The notes beneath the pieces were generated by a model that worked only from the letters and a program-made list of their open reading frames with translations, ran no database searches and was not told the DNA's origin. From contig JAILLO010000008.1 in assembly GCA_024693105.1 (NCBI GenBank), positions 1 through 42,007 of the forward strand: a stretch of 42,007 bases of DNA, in the 5' to 3' direction. Below, one piece after another: positions 33,219 to 42,007 of this stretch (position 1 is its first letter; each line of letters begins with the position of its first letter). The position numbers were made by a program, and so were the translations under genes. The stretch is from Clostridia bacterium. GTDB lineage: Bacteria; Bacillota; Clostridia; Peptostreptococcales; Anaerovoracaceae.

Positions 33219-34226
33219 TTGGAAAATCGGAATTTGAATACCGCGACAGTTCAGGAAAAAGAAAAGACTGCAAGATATGAGCTTGACGCTCTGACAGATA
33301 CAGCCGAGCTTTTCGGAAATCTCGACGGAAATCTCGCGGCAGTTGAGGAAAAGACGGGTACTCGCATTGTTATGCGTGACGATGCACTTAACATTATTGG
33401 GCGTGAACCCGAAAAAGCATGGAAAATTATTCATGAGCTTGTCAAAATTATAAGAAACGGCGAGCAGCTTGATACGCAGAAGGTGACATATGTCATGACT
33501 CTCCTTGACGAGGGAGTTTCATATACCGAAAGCAAGCTCAGCAAAGACGTTATATGTTTCACGCACAGGGGCAAACCCATCAAACCGAAGACTCTCGGAC
33601 AGAGACTTTATGCGGAGAGTATCAAAAAATGCGATATTACCTTCGGAGTGGGGCCTGCGGGAACGGGCAAGACATATCTTGCCGTTGCAATGGCTGTAAA
33701 TGCTTTCAAAAATAAAGATGTTCAGAAGATTATACTGGCAAGACCGGCGGTTGAAGCGGGTGAAAGACTCGGATTTCTGCCGGGAGATCTGCAGGAAAAG
33801 GTGGACCCGTATCTGAGGCCTCTTTATGATGCGCTTTATGATATTCTCGGCCGTGATTCGGCGCTGCGTCTGAAGGAAAAGGAAGTAATCGAGGTTATTC
33901 CGCTTGCATATATGAGAGGCAGGACTCTCGACAATTCCTTCGTTATTCTTGATGAAGCACAAAATGCAACAAAAGAACAGATGAAGATGTTCCTCACAAG
34001 ACTCGGCTTTGGATCAAAGATGGTCATTACAGGCGATGTGACTCAGACAGACCTGCCGCGCGGCAAAAAATCGGGGCTTGTAGAGGCAGTAAGCGTGCTT
34101 CGTCACGTGAACGGCATAGATATCTGTTATCTTAAGGATGTCGATGTTGTCAGACATGAACTTGTCAAAAAGATCATAAACGCATATGACAGGTATTATG
34201 CCGCACATCCGGAGCCTGAAGAATAG
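33219..34226 (+). CDS. phoH: PhoH-like ATPase
   Basis: 335 residues from TTG 33219, which has AGGAG at 7 nt; the frame is open further up to TTG 33168 but that start has no ribosome site. The ATPase domain has Walker A GPAGTGKT (145-152), ARPAVEAGERLGFLPGD, Walker B VILDEAQNAT and sensor ITGDVTQTDLP. PhoH proteins are cytoplasmic ATPases linked to RNA metabolism. The N-terminal about 100 residues form the KH-like region seen in this group. It heads the block phoH-ybeY-cdd-era-recO found in many Firmicutes. Confidence 0.93.
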   Translation: MENRNLNTATVQEKEKTARYELDALTDTAELFGNLDGNLAAVEEKTGTRIVMRDDALNIIGREPEKAWKIIHELVKIIRNGEQLDTQKVTYVMTLLDEGVSYTESKLSKDVICFTHRGKPIKPKTLGQRLYAESIKKCDITFGVGPAGTGKTYLAVAMAVNAFKNKDVQKIILARPAVEAGERLGFLPGDLQEKVDPYLRPLYDALYDILGRDSALRLKEKEVIEVIPLAYMRGRTLDNSFVILDEAQNATKEQMKMFLTRLGFGSKMVITGDVTQTDLPRGKKSGLVEAVSVLRHVNGIDICYLKDVDVVRHELVKKIINAYDRYYAAHPEPEE

Positions 34227-34308
34227 CATTTTTATTTATATTGTTTGTATTGCTTTGTAATAACCATACCTTTAGCTATGGCGAAAGTTTTAAATCTGGG
34301 AGGTCGCT

Positions 34309-34788
34309 ATGGAAATAATTTTCGGCGAGGAAAGGATGCCGGGTGAGGCGGTTGTCGCCAAAATGAAAGAAGCCGCGGCTTTGTGCATCAGGCATGAGGG
34401 CTTTGCAGCAGATGAAGAAGAAAGGACTGAAATCAGCCTTTCCTTTGTTACACCTGAGGATATCAGAGCTCTCAACAGAGAGTACCGCGGAGTTGACCGC
34501 GTGACGGATGTCCTGTCTTTTCCGCAGTTTGAAGATTTTGAGGATATTCCCGAGGACGGGGTTATAGCTCTCGGCGACGTTGTTATATGCACAGACCAGG
34601 CACTGCTTCAGGCCGACGAATACGGTCATTCACCGGAGCGTGAAATCGTATATCTTTTTGTTCACAGTGTCTTGCATCTTTTGGGATACGATCATATGGA
34701 AGAGTCCGAAAAGCAGGAGATGCGGAAGCGCGAAGAGGAAGTTATGAGCCTTATCGGTCTTGAAAGAAATCAGGGGAGGTCAGTATGA
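34309..34788 (+). CDS. ybeY: Endoribonuclease YbeY (16S rRNA maturation)
   Basis: 159 residues. The zinc motif H119-x3-H123-x5-H129 ([11 protein letters not shown]) is exact, and [17 protein letters not shown] is the second family signature. YbeY takes part in 3'-end maturation of 16S rRNA and ribosome quality control. GGGAGG lies 6 nt before the ATG. It overlaps cdd by the ATGA junction, so the two are translationally coupled. The dgkA gene often found between ybeY and cdd is absent. Confidence 0.95.
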   Translation: MEIIFGEERMPGEAVVAKMKEAAALCIRHEGFAADEEERTEISLSFVTPEDIRALNREYRGVDRVTDVLSFPQFEDFEDIPEDGVIALGDVVICTDQALLQADEYGHSPEREIVYLFVHSVLHLLGYDHMEESEKQEMRKREEEVMSLIGLERNQGRSV

Positions 34789-35165
34789 AGTACAAAGAAT
34801 TATATCTTGCGGCACAAAAGGCCATGGAAAATGCTTATGCGCCTTTTTCGAAATTTAAGGTCGGGGCGGCACTGCTTTCGGCTGACGGAGAGGTTTTCAC
34901 CGGAGTAAATGTTGAAAATTCTTCTTTCGGAGCTACAATCTGTGCCGAAAGAACGGCGTTTGTAAAGGCTGTTTCCGAAGGAACAAGGGAGTTTGAGGCA
35001 ATTGCGATTGCTTCTTCGGACGGAACCGCATGGCCATGCGGTATTTGCAGACAGTTTATGGTTGAATTCTGCGAACCCGATTTCAAAATAATTTCGGGTG
35101 ACGATGCGGACAATTTGTCCGTATTTGAACTTTCGGAACTGATACCGGAGGGCTTCAGACTATGA
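34785..35165 (+). CDS. cdd: Cytidine deaminase
   Basis: 126 residues, the homotetrameric short form that deaminates cytidine and deoxycytidine. The zinc ligands are Cys53 (with catalytic Glu55 in TICAERTAF), Cys85 and Cys88 (PCGICRQ). [12 protein letters not shown] and [14 protein letters not shown] bind the nucleoside. The start overlaps the ybeY stop and the end overlaps the era start, each by 4 bp. Confidence 0.95.
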   Translation: MKYKELYLAAQKAMENAYAPFSKFKVGAALLSADGEVFTGVNVENSSFGATICAERTAFVKAVSEGTREFEAIAIASSDGTAWPCGICRQFMVEFCEPDFKIISGDDADNLSVFELSELIPEGFRL

Positions 35166-36061
35166 AATCAGGCTTTATAGGAATTATCGGCAGACCGAAT
35201 GTCGGCAAATCAACGCTTCTCAATTCAATTCTGGGAGAAAAGATTGCCATCACAACAGACAAGCCGCAGACAACAAGAAACAGCATCAGAGGCATTTATT
35301 CACACTTTGCCGCAGACGAAAACGACGAAGATTATCAGATGGTCTTTATCGATACACCGGGAATTCACAAGCCGCGCAACAAGCTGGGCAGCTATATGAC
35401 ACAGATGGCAGTGAATACCTGCAAGGAAGTTGAAGTTATACTTTTTCTGGTTGATTCGCTTCCCGAAAAAGGTCCCGGAGACAAATATATCGTAGATATA
35501 ATCAAAGACACAGACACACCGAAGATTCTTGTTATTAACAAGACTGACAAGCTGTCACCCGAAGAATACAGAACGATTTACGATTATTACGAAAAAATGG
35601 GTATATTCAGCAGTATTTTCGGTATATGTGCATTGCAGGGAAAAAATGTTCCCGAACTTCTTACCGAAATATCAGGTTTTCTTGAAGAAGGCCCGATGTT
35701 TTTCCCGGCAGACATGGTGACAGACCATCCCGAAAGATTTATCGTAAGCGAGATTATACGCGAAAAGGTTCTTCTTTATCTTGAAGATGAAGTACCTCAC
35801 GGTGTTGCCGTAGAAATCGAAAGCTACAAAGAAACACCGAAAATTACAAAGATAAATGCGGTTATATATTGCGAAAGAAAATCCCACAAGGGTATTATTA
35901 TAGGAAAAGAAGGCAGGAAGCTGAAAGGTATAGGCAAGAGTGCAAGGCTTGAAATACAGGCGCTTCTCGGAACGGACGTATATCTAGAGCTGTGGGTAAA
36001 GGTCAGGGAAAACTGGCGTGACAGTGATTTTGCACTGTCGAATTTTGGTTACAAGGAATAA
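35162..36061 (+). CDS. era: GTPase Era
   Basis: 299 residues. GTP-binding motifs: G1 GRPNVGKST (10-18), G3 DTPGIHKPR, G4 NKTDK. The C-terminal KH domain (about 205-299) has GKEGRKLKGIGKSAR and ends LWVKVRENWRDSD. Era binds the 3' end of 16S rRNA during 30S assembly, which fits its coupling with ybeY. The ATG overlaps the cdd stop. Confidence 0.97.
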   Translation: MKSGFIGIIGRPNVGKSTLLNSILGEKIAITTDKPQTTRNSIRGIYSHFAADENDEDYQMVFIDTPGIHKPRNKLGSYMTQMAVNTCKEVEVILFLVDSLPEKGPGDKYIVDIIKDTDTPKILVINKTDKLSPEEYRTIYDYYEKMGIFSSIFGICALQGKNVPELLTEISGFLEEGPMFFPADMVTDHPERFIVSEIIREKVLLYLEDEVPHGVAVEIESYKETPKITKINAVIYCERKSHKGIIIGKEGRKLKGIGKSARLEIQALLGTDVYLELWVKVRENWRDSDFALSNFGYKE

Positions 36062-36064
36062 ACT

Positions 36065-36868
36065 ATGTATACGGATACGGAAGGAATTGTTCTGAGACAA
36101 ACGAAGACAATCGGGGGCAGGCGAATGATAACTCTGCTTTCGCCCAAATACGGAAAAATCGGAGCGGGGACTTCCATCACCGAAAAGGGCAAGGGAAAGA
36201 CTGCACTTGCCCTGAGACCGTTTACATACGGCAGTTATGAGCTTTTCAAAAGCAGGGACAGCTACAGCATCAACGGAGCGGAGACAAAGAAGAATTTTTA
36301 CAGAATCGGCGAGGATGTCGAAAAGTATATGGCAGCCGCATATGTTCTTGAACTCACCGAAAAGGTGACGCAGGAAAACCAGAAAGCACAGGGAATATTC
36401 AATTTGCTGCTTGATTTTCTGCAGACAGTCGAAAAGAGAAAATCAAATTTTGAAACGCTGATACTTGCATATCAGACAAATATACTCAAGCTGACGGGTA
36501 CTTTTCCGGCACTTTCGGATTGCGCAAACTGTGGGAAAAAAATCGATGATTCAGTCGAGAATATTTTATTTTCAGTGAAAGACGGCGGCATTATCTGTGA
36601 AAATTGCAGCTGCTTTGAAAATAATAACGATAACTCCGTCAAAGATGCATTGATTTATCGGATTGATTCAAGTATAATCAAAGTATTAAAGTATTTTTCC
36701 ACACATTCAATTGCGGCACTTGAGAAGCTTGCACTTGATGAAAAGATTGAGAAAAAGCTAAGCAGTTTGATTAGGGAATACATATCATATCATCTTGATG
36801 TGGGAGATTTGAAAAGTGAAGGCTTTTTTCGGGAGGTAAAGTATGGAGATTACATTAGAAAAGATTGA
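36065..36868 (+). CDS. recO: DNA repair protein RecO
   Basis: 267 residues. RecO helps load RecA in the RecFOR pathway. An N-terminal OB-fold begins TDTEGIVLRQTKTIGGRRMI. The zinc-finger cysteines are Cys153, Cys156, Cys178 and Cys181 (CANC and CENC). It starts 3 bp after era and its end overlaps the next gene by 26 bp. Confidence 0.93.
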   Translation: MYTDTEGIVLRQTKTIGGRRMITLLSPKYGKIGAGTSITEKGKGKTALALRPFTYGSYELFKSRDSYSINGAETKKNFYRIGEDVEKYMAAAYVLELTEKVTQENQKAQGIFNLLLDFLQTVEKRKSNFETLILAYQTNILKLTGTFPALSDCANCGKKIDDSVENILFSVKDGGIICENCSCFENNNDNSVKDALIYRIDSSIIKVLKYFSTHSIAALEKLALDEKIEKKLSSLIREYISYHLDVGDLKSEGFFREVKYGDYIRKD

Positions 36869-37475
36869 ACTGGTCAAGGACAGAACGGGTTCCAGTTACA
36901 AAGAAGCAAAAGAAGCTCTTGAGGCTGCTGAGGGCAGCGTTGTTGACGCTATTATCAATATCGAGGAAAACATGGAAGCACGAGGTAGGAACAGGTTCGG
37001 CGACGGTTCAGGCGTCGTTGAAAAGATTAAGGAAATGATAAAAAAGGGAAACGTTGCGCGTATTCTGATCAAAAAGGATGACGAAACGGTTCTCAATCTT
37101 CCTGTGAATGCCGGTATTATCGGTGCAGTTATCGCACCGGTTCCTGTAGTGCTCGCAACACTGGCTGCATTTGGTACAAAGTGCGTCATAGAACTTATCA
37201 AGGACGACGGAGCTATCATTGATGTCAGTGAAATGGCAAACGAAACTATCAGCAAAGGTATAGAAAAGGGTTCGATTTTTGCGGATGAAGTGAAGTCAAA
37301 GGGCGCGGACGTTTATCAGAACGTTATTGAAAAGGCAAACGAAGCTATGGCAAAAGCCATAAACAAAGATGATGATTACTGTTGTTATGACAGTCCGGAA
37401 GACGATTCGGAAGAAGACGAAAAAGATTTAGAATCTGATGATTCCGGATGCTGCTGTGATGACAGTGAGGAATAA
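36843..37475 (+). CDS. UBA-like / DUF4342 domain protein with acidic Cys-rich tail
   Basis: 210 residues, ATG after GGGAGGTAAAGT inside the 3' end of recO. Residues 1-45 form a UBA-like three-helix motif of the kind seen in EF-Ts and NAC ([19 protein letters not shown], then [13 protein letters not shown]). About 60-125 match DUF4342 ([35 protein letters not shown]), including a hydrophobic hairpin that could insert in membrane. About 130-180 are amphipathic helices. The last about 35 residues are acidic with six cysteines ([18 protein letters not shown]), which suggests metal binding. The role is unknown. Overlap with recO argues for translational coupling. Confidence 0.8.
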   Translation: MEITLEKIELVKDRTGSSYKEAKEALEAAEGSVVDAIINIEENMEARGRNRFGDGSGVVEKIKEMIKKGNVARILIKKDDETVLNLPVNAGIIGAVIAPVPVVLATLAAFGTKCVIELIKDDGAIIDVSEMANETISKGIEKGSIFADEVKSKGADVYQNVIEKANEAMAKAINKDDDYCCYDSPEDDSEEDEKDLESDDSGCCCDDSEE

Positions 37476-37491
37476 AATACGATGAAAAAAG

Positions 37492-37519
37492 AACCCGGCA
37501 GCCAGCTGGGTTTTTTGTT
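37492..37519 (+). terminator. Terminator between recO block and glyS
   Basis: An 8-bp stem AACCCGGC/GCTGGGTT (one G-T pair), 5-nt loop, then a T-run (TTTTTTG). Only 25 bp separate it from the glyS start, so glyS is read by leakage through it or from a promoter inside the previous gene. Confidence 0.8.
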
Positions 37520-37543
37520 CGTCAGAATAAGGAGAAGAAAAAA

Positions 37544-38947
37544 ATGAGTAAAGTAGTAACAATGGAAAAACTGGTGGCACTGGCAAAGAACAGGGGATTT
37601 GTATATCCGGGCTCGGAAATTTACGGCGGACTGGCAAACTCCTGGGATTACGGTCCTCTGGGTGTTGAATTCAAGAATAACATCAAAAGAGCCTGGTGGA
37701 AGAAATTTATCCAGGAATCGAAATACAATGTAGGTCTTGACGCTGCAATTCTTATGAATCCAAAAGTATGGGTTGCCTCCGGTCACGTAGGCGGTTTTGC
37801 CGATCCGCTTGTTGACTGCAAAAGCTGTAAGTCAAGATTCAGAGCAGACAAGCTTATCGATGCATACCATGAAGAACAGGGCATCGAAGGTGTTAACGTG
37901 GATGGATGGTCAAACGAAAAGCTTGAAAATTATATCAAAGAAAAGGGAATCGTATGCCCTGAATGCGGAAAATCCGATTTTACGGGCATCAGACAGTTTA
38001 ATCTGATGTTCAAGACCTTTCAGGGTGTTACAGAAGACAGCAAGTCTGAAATCTATCTCAGACCTGAAACTGCACAGGGTATTTTTGTAAACTTTAAGAG
38101 CGTTCAGAGAACTTCAAGAAAGAAGATACCGTTTGGAATCGGACAGGTAGGAAAGTCATTCAGAAATGAAATTACTCCGGGTAACTTTATTTTCAGAATC
38201 CGTGAATTCGAACAGATGGAGCTTGAATTCTTCTGCAAGCCTGGCACTGACCTTGAATGGTTTGCATACTGGAAGGATTATTGCAGAAACTTCCTTATGT
38301 CTCTCAATATGAAGGAAGAAAACTTCAGAATGCGTGACCATGAGAAGGAAGAACTTTCGCATTACAGTGCCGCAACTACCGACATCGAATACCTCTTCCC
38401 GTTCGGATGGGGCGAACTTTGGGGTATTGCAGACAGAACAAACTTCGACCTGACACAGCATATGAATCACAGCGGTGAAGATATGAATTATACGGATCCG
38501 GAAACAAATGAAAAGTATGTTCCTTACTGCATCGAACCGTCGCTCGGAGCTGACAGAGTTACACTTGCATTCTGGACAGAAGCTTATGATGAAGAGATTC
38601 TTACCGACGCAAACGGAAAGGAAGACAAGAGAATTGTTATGAGATTCCATCCTGCACTGGCACCGTTTAAGGCTGCCGTTCTTCCGCTTGCAAAGAAGCT
38701 TTCGCCTGTTGCAGAGCCTATTTTTGAAGAGCTTTCAAAGCACTTCATGGTAGATTACGATGCTGCGGGTTCAATAGGAAAGAGATACAGAAGAGAAGAC
38801 GAAATCGGAACTCCTTTCTGCATCTGTGTTGACTTTGAAACTGAAAATGACGGATGCGTTACTATTCGTGACAGAGATACAATGGATCAGATTCGTATCC
38901 CTGTAAGCGAAGTTAAAGAATACATAGAAAAGAGACTTGAATTCTAA
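37544..38947 (+). CDS. glyS: Glycyl-tRNA synthetase, single-chain (alpha2) type
   Basis: 467 residues, ATG after AAGGAGA. It is the class II homodimeric form, not the GlyQ/GlyS tetramer. It starts with the [20 protein letters not shown] segment. Class II motif 2 ([20 protein letters not shown]) and motif 3 ([12 protein letters not shown]) are intact. Two cysteine pairs (CKSC near 87 and CPEC near 140) probably bind zinc. [11 protein letters not shown] and [14 protein letters not shown] bind glycine and ATP. There is no room for a T-box leader before it. Confidence 0.96.
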   Translation: MSKVVTMEKLVALAKNRGFVYPGSEIYGGLANSWDYGPLGVEFKNNIKRAWWKKFIQESKYNVGLDAAILMNPKVWVASGHVGGFADPLVDCKSCKSRFRADKLIDAYHEEQGIEGVNVDGWSNEKLENYIKEKGIVCPECGKSDFTGIRQFNLMFKTFQGVTEDSKSEIYLRPETAQGIFVNFKSVQRTSRKKIPFGIGQVGKSFRNEITPGNFIFRIREFEQMELEFFCKPGTDLEWFAYWKDYCRNFLMSLNMKEENFRMRDHEKEELSHYSAATTDIEYLFPFGWGELWGIADRTNFDLTQHMNHSGEDMNYTDPETNEKYVPYCIEPSLGADRVTLAFWTEAYDEEILTDANGKEDKRIVMRFHPALAPFKAAVLPLAKKLSPVAEPIFEELSKHFMVDYDAAGSIGKRYRREDEIGTPFCICVDFETENDGCVTIRDRDTMDQIRIPVSEVKEYIEKRLEF

Positions 38948-38966
38948 TATGTTAAAGTAAATGAAC

Positions 38967-38990
38967 AAGGTGCTCCGGGCGGAGCACCTT
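38967..38990 (+). terminator. Perfect hairpin between glyS and ppdK
   Basis: A perfect 10-bp stem AAGGTGCTCC/GGAGCACCTT with GGGC loop. It has no T-run after it (AGTTAG), so it may be a weak terminator, an mRNA-stability element or a leader structure for ppdK, whose ribosome site is 10 bp further on. Confidence 0.55.
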
Positions 38991-39012
38991 AGTTAGCATC
39001 AGGAGTTTGTTT

Positions 39013-41652
39013 ATGGGTGAATATATTTATTCCTTCAACGAGGGTTCCGGAGACATGAAGGCCCTTTTGGGAGGCAAAGGCGCAAATTTGTCGGAGATGA
39101 TTCAGCTCGGACTTCCGATACCTTTCGGATTTGTTGTTACAACGGCGGCATGCCGCAGATTTTACAGGGATGATTATCAGATTGACCAGGAAATCAGAGA
39201 GGAAATTCTCTTAAAGCTTTCGGAAGTCGAAAACGTTACGGGAAAACTCTTTGGAAATCCCGAAAATCCTCTCCTTCTTTCGCTTCGCGCAGATGGGGAG
39301 AAGGTAATGCCGGGTATGCTTGACTGCATATTAAACATCGGAATGAATGATGAAATTGCAGAGGGTATATGTAAGCTTACGAAAAACCACAGATTTGCAT
39401 ATGACTGCTACAGGAGGCTTATACAGGCCTTCGGATGCGTTGTTTACGGAATATCACCGTCAAAATTCGAAGACATTCTTGAGGTTCAGAAGGAGGAAGC
39501 GGGCTGCAGCGAAGACAGCGAACTGCCGCCTGATGAACTGAAGGAGGTCATCGACAAGTTTAAGAAGATTATAAAGAAAGAAACGGGCAGGGAATTCGAA
39601 CAAAATCCCGTCGAACAGCTGATGATGGGAATATCTGCGGCTTTCCGCTCCTGGAACGGGAAAAAAGCTCTTTATTACAGGCGGCTTGCAAATATTCGCG
39701 GAATTGATGCTACTGCAGTATGCGTACAGTCCATGGTTTTCGGAAATCTCGGAAAGCACAGCGGTACGGGAGTTGTATTTACAAGAAATCCAATGGATGG
39801 GACAAAAGAAATTTTCGGAGAATTTCTGATTAATGCGCAGGGTGACGATCTGCGGCTCGGCAAAAATGCGCCAAAGCACTTTTGCAAGCTTGAAAATGCC
39901 TTTCCGGATGTACATAAGAGTCTTCCGAAAATCTGCGATATACTCGAAAAGCATTACAAAGACGTGCAGGAAATCGAATTTACAATAGAGAAGGGACGCC
40001 TTTATATTCTAAATACGGCAAATGCTATGAGAACAGGCATTGCAGCAATCAGAACCGCCGTGGAAATGGAAAATGAGGAACTGATTGACAGGAATATGGC
40101 TGTTGCGCGAATTGACACGACACAGTTTGATCAGTTCAGATATCCTATTTTCAAAAAAGAAGATTATGCACAGGCACAGCTTCAGACACGCGGTCTTGTT
40201 GCAGGCACCCCGGTTTCGCCGGGAGCCGCGGTCGGCAGAATATACTTCAATACGGCTGATGCGCTTGCCGCACATGATGATGGTATCAGAGTCATTCTTG
40301 TGAGAGAAAATCTTTCCGTTGAAAATCTTGCCGGTATGGCTATTGCAGACGGTATGATTACATCCCTCGGCGGAAAAACTTCACACGGTGCTTCTGTCGT
40401 AAGGACAATGGGCAAATGCTGTATTGCTTGCTATAATGACGTAAAAATCAACGAAGAAAGAAAAACACTGGAAATCTGCGGTGAAATCTTCAAAGAGGGG
40501 GATGCTGTTTCACTTGACGGAAATGTAGGAGTTGTTTACCGCGGAAAGATAGGAACGACAAGGCCTGAGTATTCCGATGATTTCAACAAAATCATGAAAT
40601 GGGCAGATGAGATAAGAACGCTTAAGGTTCGCGCAAATGTCGACGATACGGCTCAGGCAAGAGAAGCGATAGAACTTGGTGCAGAAGGAATAGGGCTTTT
40701 GAGAACAGAGTCCATGTTCTTTTCAAAGGAGCATCTTACGGCCGTGCGGAGAATGATTCTTGCGGATGATGCCGTTGAAAGAAGAGAAGCGCTTGCAATG
40801 CTTCTTGCGGCGCAAAAGAGCGACTTCTTTGAAATTTACGATATTATGGAGGACAGACCAGTGACGGTTCGTCTGCTCGACCCGCCGCTTCATGCGCTTT
40901 TGCCGCATTCGCCGGAAGAAATAAGGACTCTTTCGGAGCAGCTTGGTATTTCATACAACAAGCTGACAAAAAAGGTCACCGCGCTTCAGGAATTCAATCC
41001 GATGATGGGACACCGCGGTTGCAGGCTTTCTGTTACATATCCCGAAATTGCCGAGATGCAGGCCGAGGCGGCAACAATGGCAGCCATTGAACTCAAACGC
41101 AAGCGTGGAATCGATGTTGTTCCCGAATTTATCATACCGCTTGTTGCACTTGAGAAAGAAATAGAATATGTAAAGAAGATTGTCGTAAGCACGATTGAGC
41201 GCTGTATAGCGCGCGAAAAGGTGCAGCTTAAGTATCTTGTGGGCTCAATGATAGAAGTTCCGCGTGCGGCAATTATAGCAGACAGTCTTGCGAAGGAAGC
41301 AGATTTCTTTTCATTTGGAAGCGACGATCTGACGCAGATGACATTCGGCCTTTCAAGAGATGATGCCGGTGAAATTATGAAGGATTACAGCGACAAGCAG
41401 ATTTTCGACGATAATCCTTTCAAAACTATAGATCAGTCGGGCGTTGGCAAGCTCATAAAGCTTGCGGTACGCCAGGGAAGGGCAGTCAAGCCGAATATCA
41501 AGCTTGGAATCTGCGGCGCACACGGCGGAGACCCTGTTACAATCGGCTTTTGCAACGAGCTCGGATTCAATTACGTTTCCTGCATTCCGAGAAAACTTCC
41601 CGTTGCAAGGCTTGCGGCAGCACAGGCTGCTATCGCGGCAGCTAAAGAATAA
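39013..41652 (+). CDS. ppdK: Pyruvate phosphate dikinase, divergent active-site residues
   Basis: 879 residues from ATG 39013 (AGGAG at 7 nt; TTG 39007 is too close to it). The three-domain PPDK layout is complete: ATP-binding domain 1-340, phospho-His domain about 400-510 with His458, PEP/pyruvate barrel 520-879 with Cys834. His458 and Cys834 both sit +3 relative to the Clostridium symbiosum enzyme (His455, Cys831). Several active-site positions differ: LNTANAMRTG where that enzyme has LQTRNGKRT, TSHGASVV for TSHAAVVA, GSDDLTQ for GTNDLTQ, GICGAHGG for GICGEHGG, and LRADGEKVMPG for VRSGARASMPG. PPDK interconverts pyruvate, ATP, Pi and PEP, AMP, PPi. The nucleotide or second substrate may be changed here. 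No regulatory (PpsR-type) gene is adjacent. Confidence 0.88.
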   Translation: MGEYIYSFNEGSGDMKALLGGKGANLSEMIQLGLPIPFGFVVTTAACRRFYRDDYQIDQEIREEILLKLSEVENVTGKLFGNPENPLLLSLRADGEKVMPGMLDCILNIGMNDEIAEGICKLTKNHRFAYDCYRRLIQAFGCVVYGISPSKFEDILEVQKEEAGCSEDSELPPDELKEVIDKFKKIIKKETGREFEQNPVEQLMMGISAAFRSWNGKKALYYRRLANIRGIDATAVCVQSMVFGNLGKHSGTGVVFTRNPMDGTKEIFGEFLINAQGDDLRLGKNAPKHFCKLENAFPDVHKSLPKICDILEKHYKDVQEIEFTIEKGRLYILNTANAMRTGIAAIRTAVEMENEELIDRNMAVARIDTTQFDQFRYPIFKKEDYAQAQLQTRGLVAGTPVSPGAAVGRIYFNTADALAAHDDGIRVILVRENLSVENLAGMAIADGMITSLGGKTSHGASVVRTMGKCCIACYNDVKINEERKTLEICGEIFKEGDAVSLDGNVGVVYRGKIGTTRPEYSDDFNKIMKWADEIRTLKVRANVDDTAQAREAIELGAEGIGLLRTESMFFSKEHLTAVRRMILADDAVERREALAMLLAAQKSDFFEIYDIMEDRPVTVRLLDPPLHALLPHSPEEIRTLSEQLGISYNKLTKKVTALQEFNPMMGHRGCRLSVTYPEIAEMQAEAATMAAIELKRKRGIDVVPEFIIPLVALEKEIEYVKKIVVSTIERCIAREKVQLKYLVGSMIEVPRAAIIADSLAKEADFFSFGSDDLTQMTFGLSRDDAGEIMKDYSDKQIFDDNPFKTIDQSGVGKLIKLAVRQGRAVKPNIKLGICGAHGGDPVTIGFCNELGFNYVSCIPRKLPVARLAAAQAAIAAAKE

Positions 41653-41691
41653 AAATGTCTTGCACCGAAAATTTAATTAAGCTATTTACGG

Positions 41692-41729
41692 TATAGGGTG
41701 TCTGTGTTTCAGACTCCCTATATTTTTTT
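41692..41729 (+). terminator. Terminator of ppdK
   Basis: A 13-bp stem with one T-T mismatch (41692-41704 with 41710-41722), 5-nt loop, then seven T. Confidence 0.92.
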
Positions 41730-41793
41730 ACACAAAAATAAAATTCAATTAAGCTGCCGGAGTACTTCATACGATTCATCGCTGACTACATTC

Positions 41794-41874
41794 GAACAAA
41801 TTTCGGGGCATTTGTTCCGAAAATCGGAAATCGAAAATAGGGCATTTTGATTAAATGTTCGAAAATCGGAAATC
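41794..41874 (+). promoter_or_regulatory. Inverted and direct repeats before the XRE regulator gene
   Basis: GAACAAA (41794-41800) and TTTGTTC (41811-41817) form a perfect inverted repeat with a 10-bp spacer. Directly after it CGAAAATCGGAAATC occurs at 41818-41832 and again at 41860-41874, each preceded by TGTTC. Start-to-start distance is 42 bp, four helix turns, so both copies face the same side of the DNA. This fits operators for the regulator that follows. Confidence 0.6.
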
Positions 41875-41890
41875 AGAAGGAGGTTCCAAA

Positions 41891-42007
41891 ATGTCGGAAT
41901 TTACAGCTAAAAAGCTTAAAGAAGCACGTGTTAGGGCAGGTTTTACTCAGGATGAAGCCGCGGATCATATGAAAACTACAAAGAGGGCTATAAGCCAGAT
42001 TGAGGTT
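41891..42007 (+). CDS. XRE-family helix-turn-helix regulator, N-terminal part
   Basis: The first 39 codons of a gene that leaves the window on the right, ATG 7 nt after AAGGAGG. The sequence KLKEARVRAGFTQDEAADHM, then TTKRAISQIEV, is the start of a lambda-repressor-like (XRE) DNA-binding domain, including the recognition helix. Direct repeats just upstream suggest it regulates its own gene. Nothing more can be said about its effector domain. Confidence 0.8.
   Translation, partial: MSEFTAKKLKEARVRAGFTQDEAADHMKTTKRAISQIEV

Noticed and set aside
37476-37543. T-box leader of glycyl-tRNA synthetase
   Set aside because: Only 68 bp separate the genes and they are filled by a terminator and the ribosome site, too short for a T-box.

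Overview
The window reads as chromosome of an anaerobic, low-to-moderate G+C Firmicute of the class Clostridia. Supporting signs are consensus Firmicute-type promoters and strong AGGAGG-like ribosome sites, several TTG starts, U-tract terminators, an S-layer-anchored surface protein, crotonase, pyruvate phosphate dikinase, a molybdopterin oxidoreductase, and the conserved block rpsU-yqeY / phoH-ybeY-cdd-era-recO-glyS. A relative of the Anaerovoracaceae (Family XIII) is a plausible guess but cannot be proven from this stretch. I see no insertion sequence, prophage, CRISPR array, rRNA or tRNA.

Layout. 1-1100: 3' end of a molybdopterin oxidoreductase gene, a structured trailer and two related terminators. 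1127-7592: two minus-strand genes, a 1774-residue secreted surface protein (repeat domains, GLUG-like helix, BspA-type leucine-rich repeats, three SLH modules) and crotonase. 7593-8167: a long, structured leader in front of a response regulator with a degenerate GGDEF and an intact EAL domain (c-di-GMP turnover). 10736-13174: thiamine pyrophosphokinase, a NifU-like protein and a DUF975 membrane protein. 13234-16895: a three-gene cassette, D-aspartate ligase-like ATP-grasp, aspartate racemase and a MurE-type Mur ligase, that probably makes and attaches D-Asp in peptidoglycan precursors. 17001-18071: an SLC13/ArsB-type permease.

18077-25980 is a minus-strand run: an Lgt-like membrane protein lacking key catalytic residues, an RluA-type pseudouridine synthase, a metallo-beta-lactamase-fold hydrolase, a YkvI-type permease, an acidic unknown protein, NAD kinase and oligoendopeptidase F. 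From 26133 everything is plus-strand: glutamate racemase, a hybrid sensor kinase with two periplasmic-binding-type sensor domains, MtaB, a HIT protein, rpsU, yqeY, phoH, ybeY, cdd, era, recO, a UBA/DUF4342-like protein, glycyl-tRNA synthetase, a divergent pyruvate phosphate dikinase and the start of an XRE-type regulator.

The most interesting points are the D-Asp cell-wall cassette, the PPDK whose nucleotide-site and pyruvate-site residues differ from the characterised enzyme, the Lgt paralogue without its essential His and Arg, the short tandem repeats sitting exactly on the stop codons of three genes, and the unexplained structured leader before the GGDEF/EAL gene. All family calls come from reading motifs; no search was run, and comparisons with named reference proteins are from memory.
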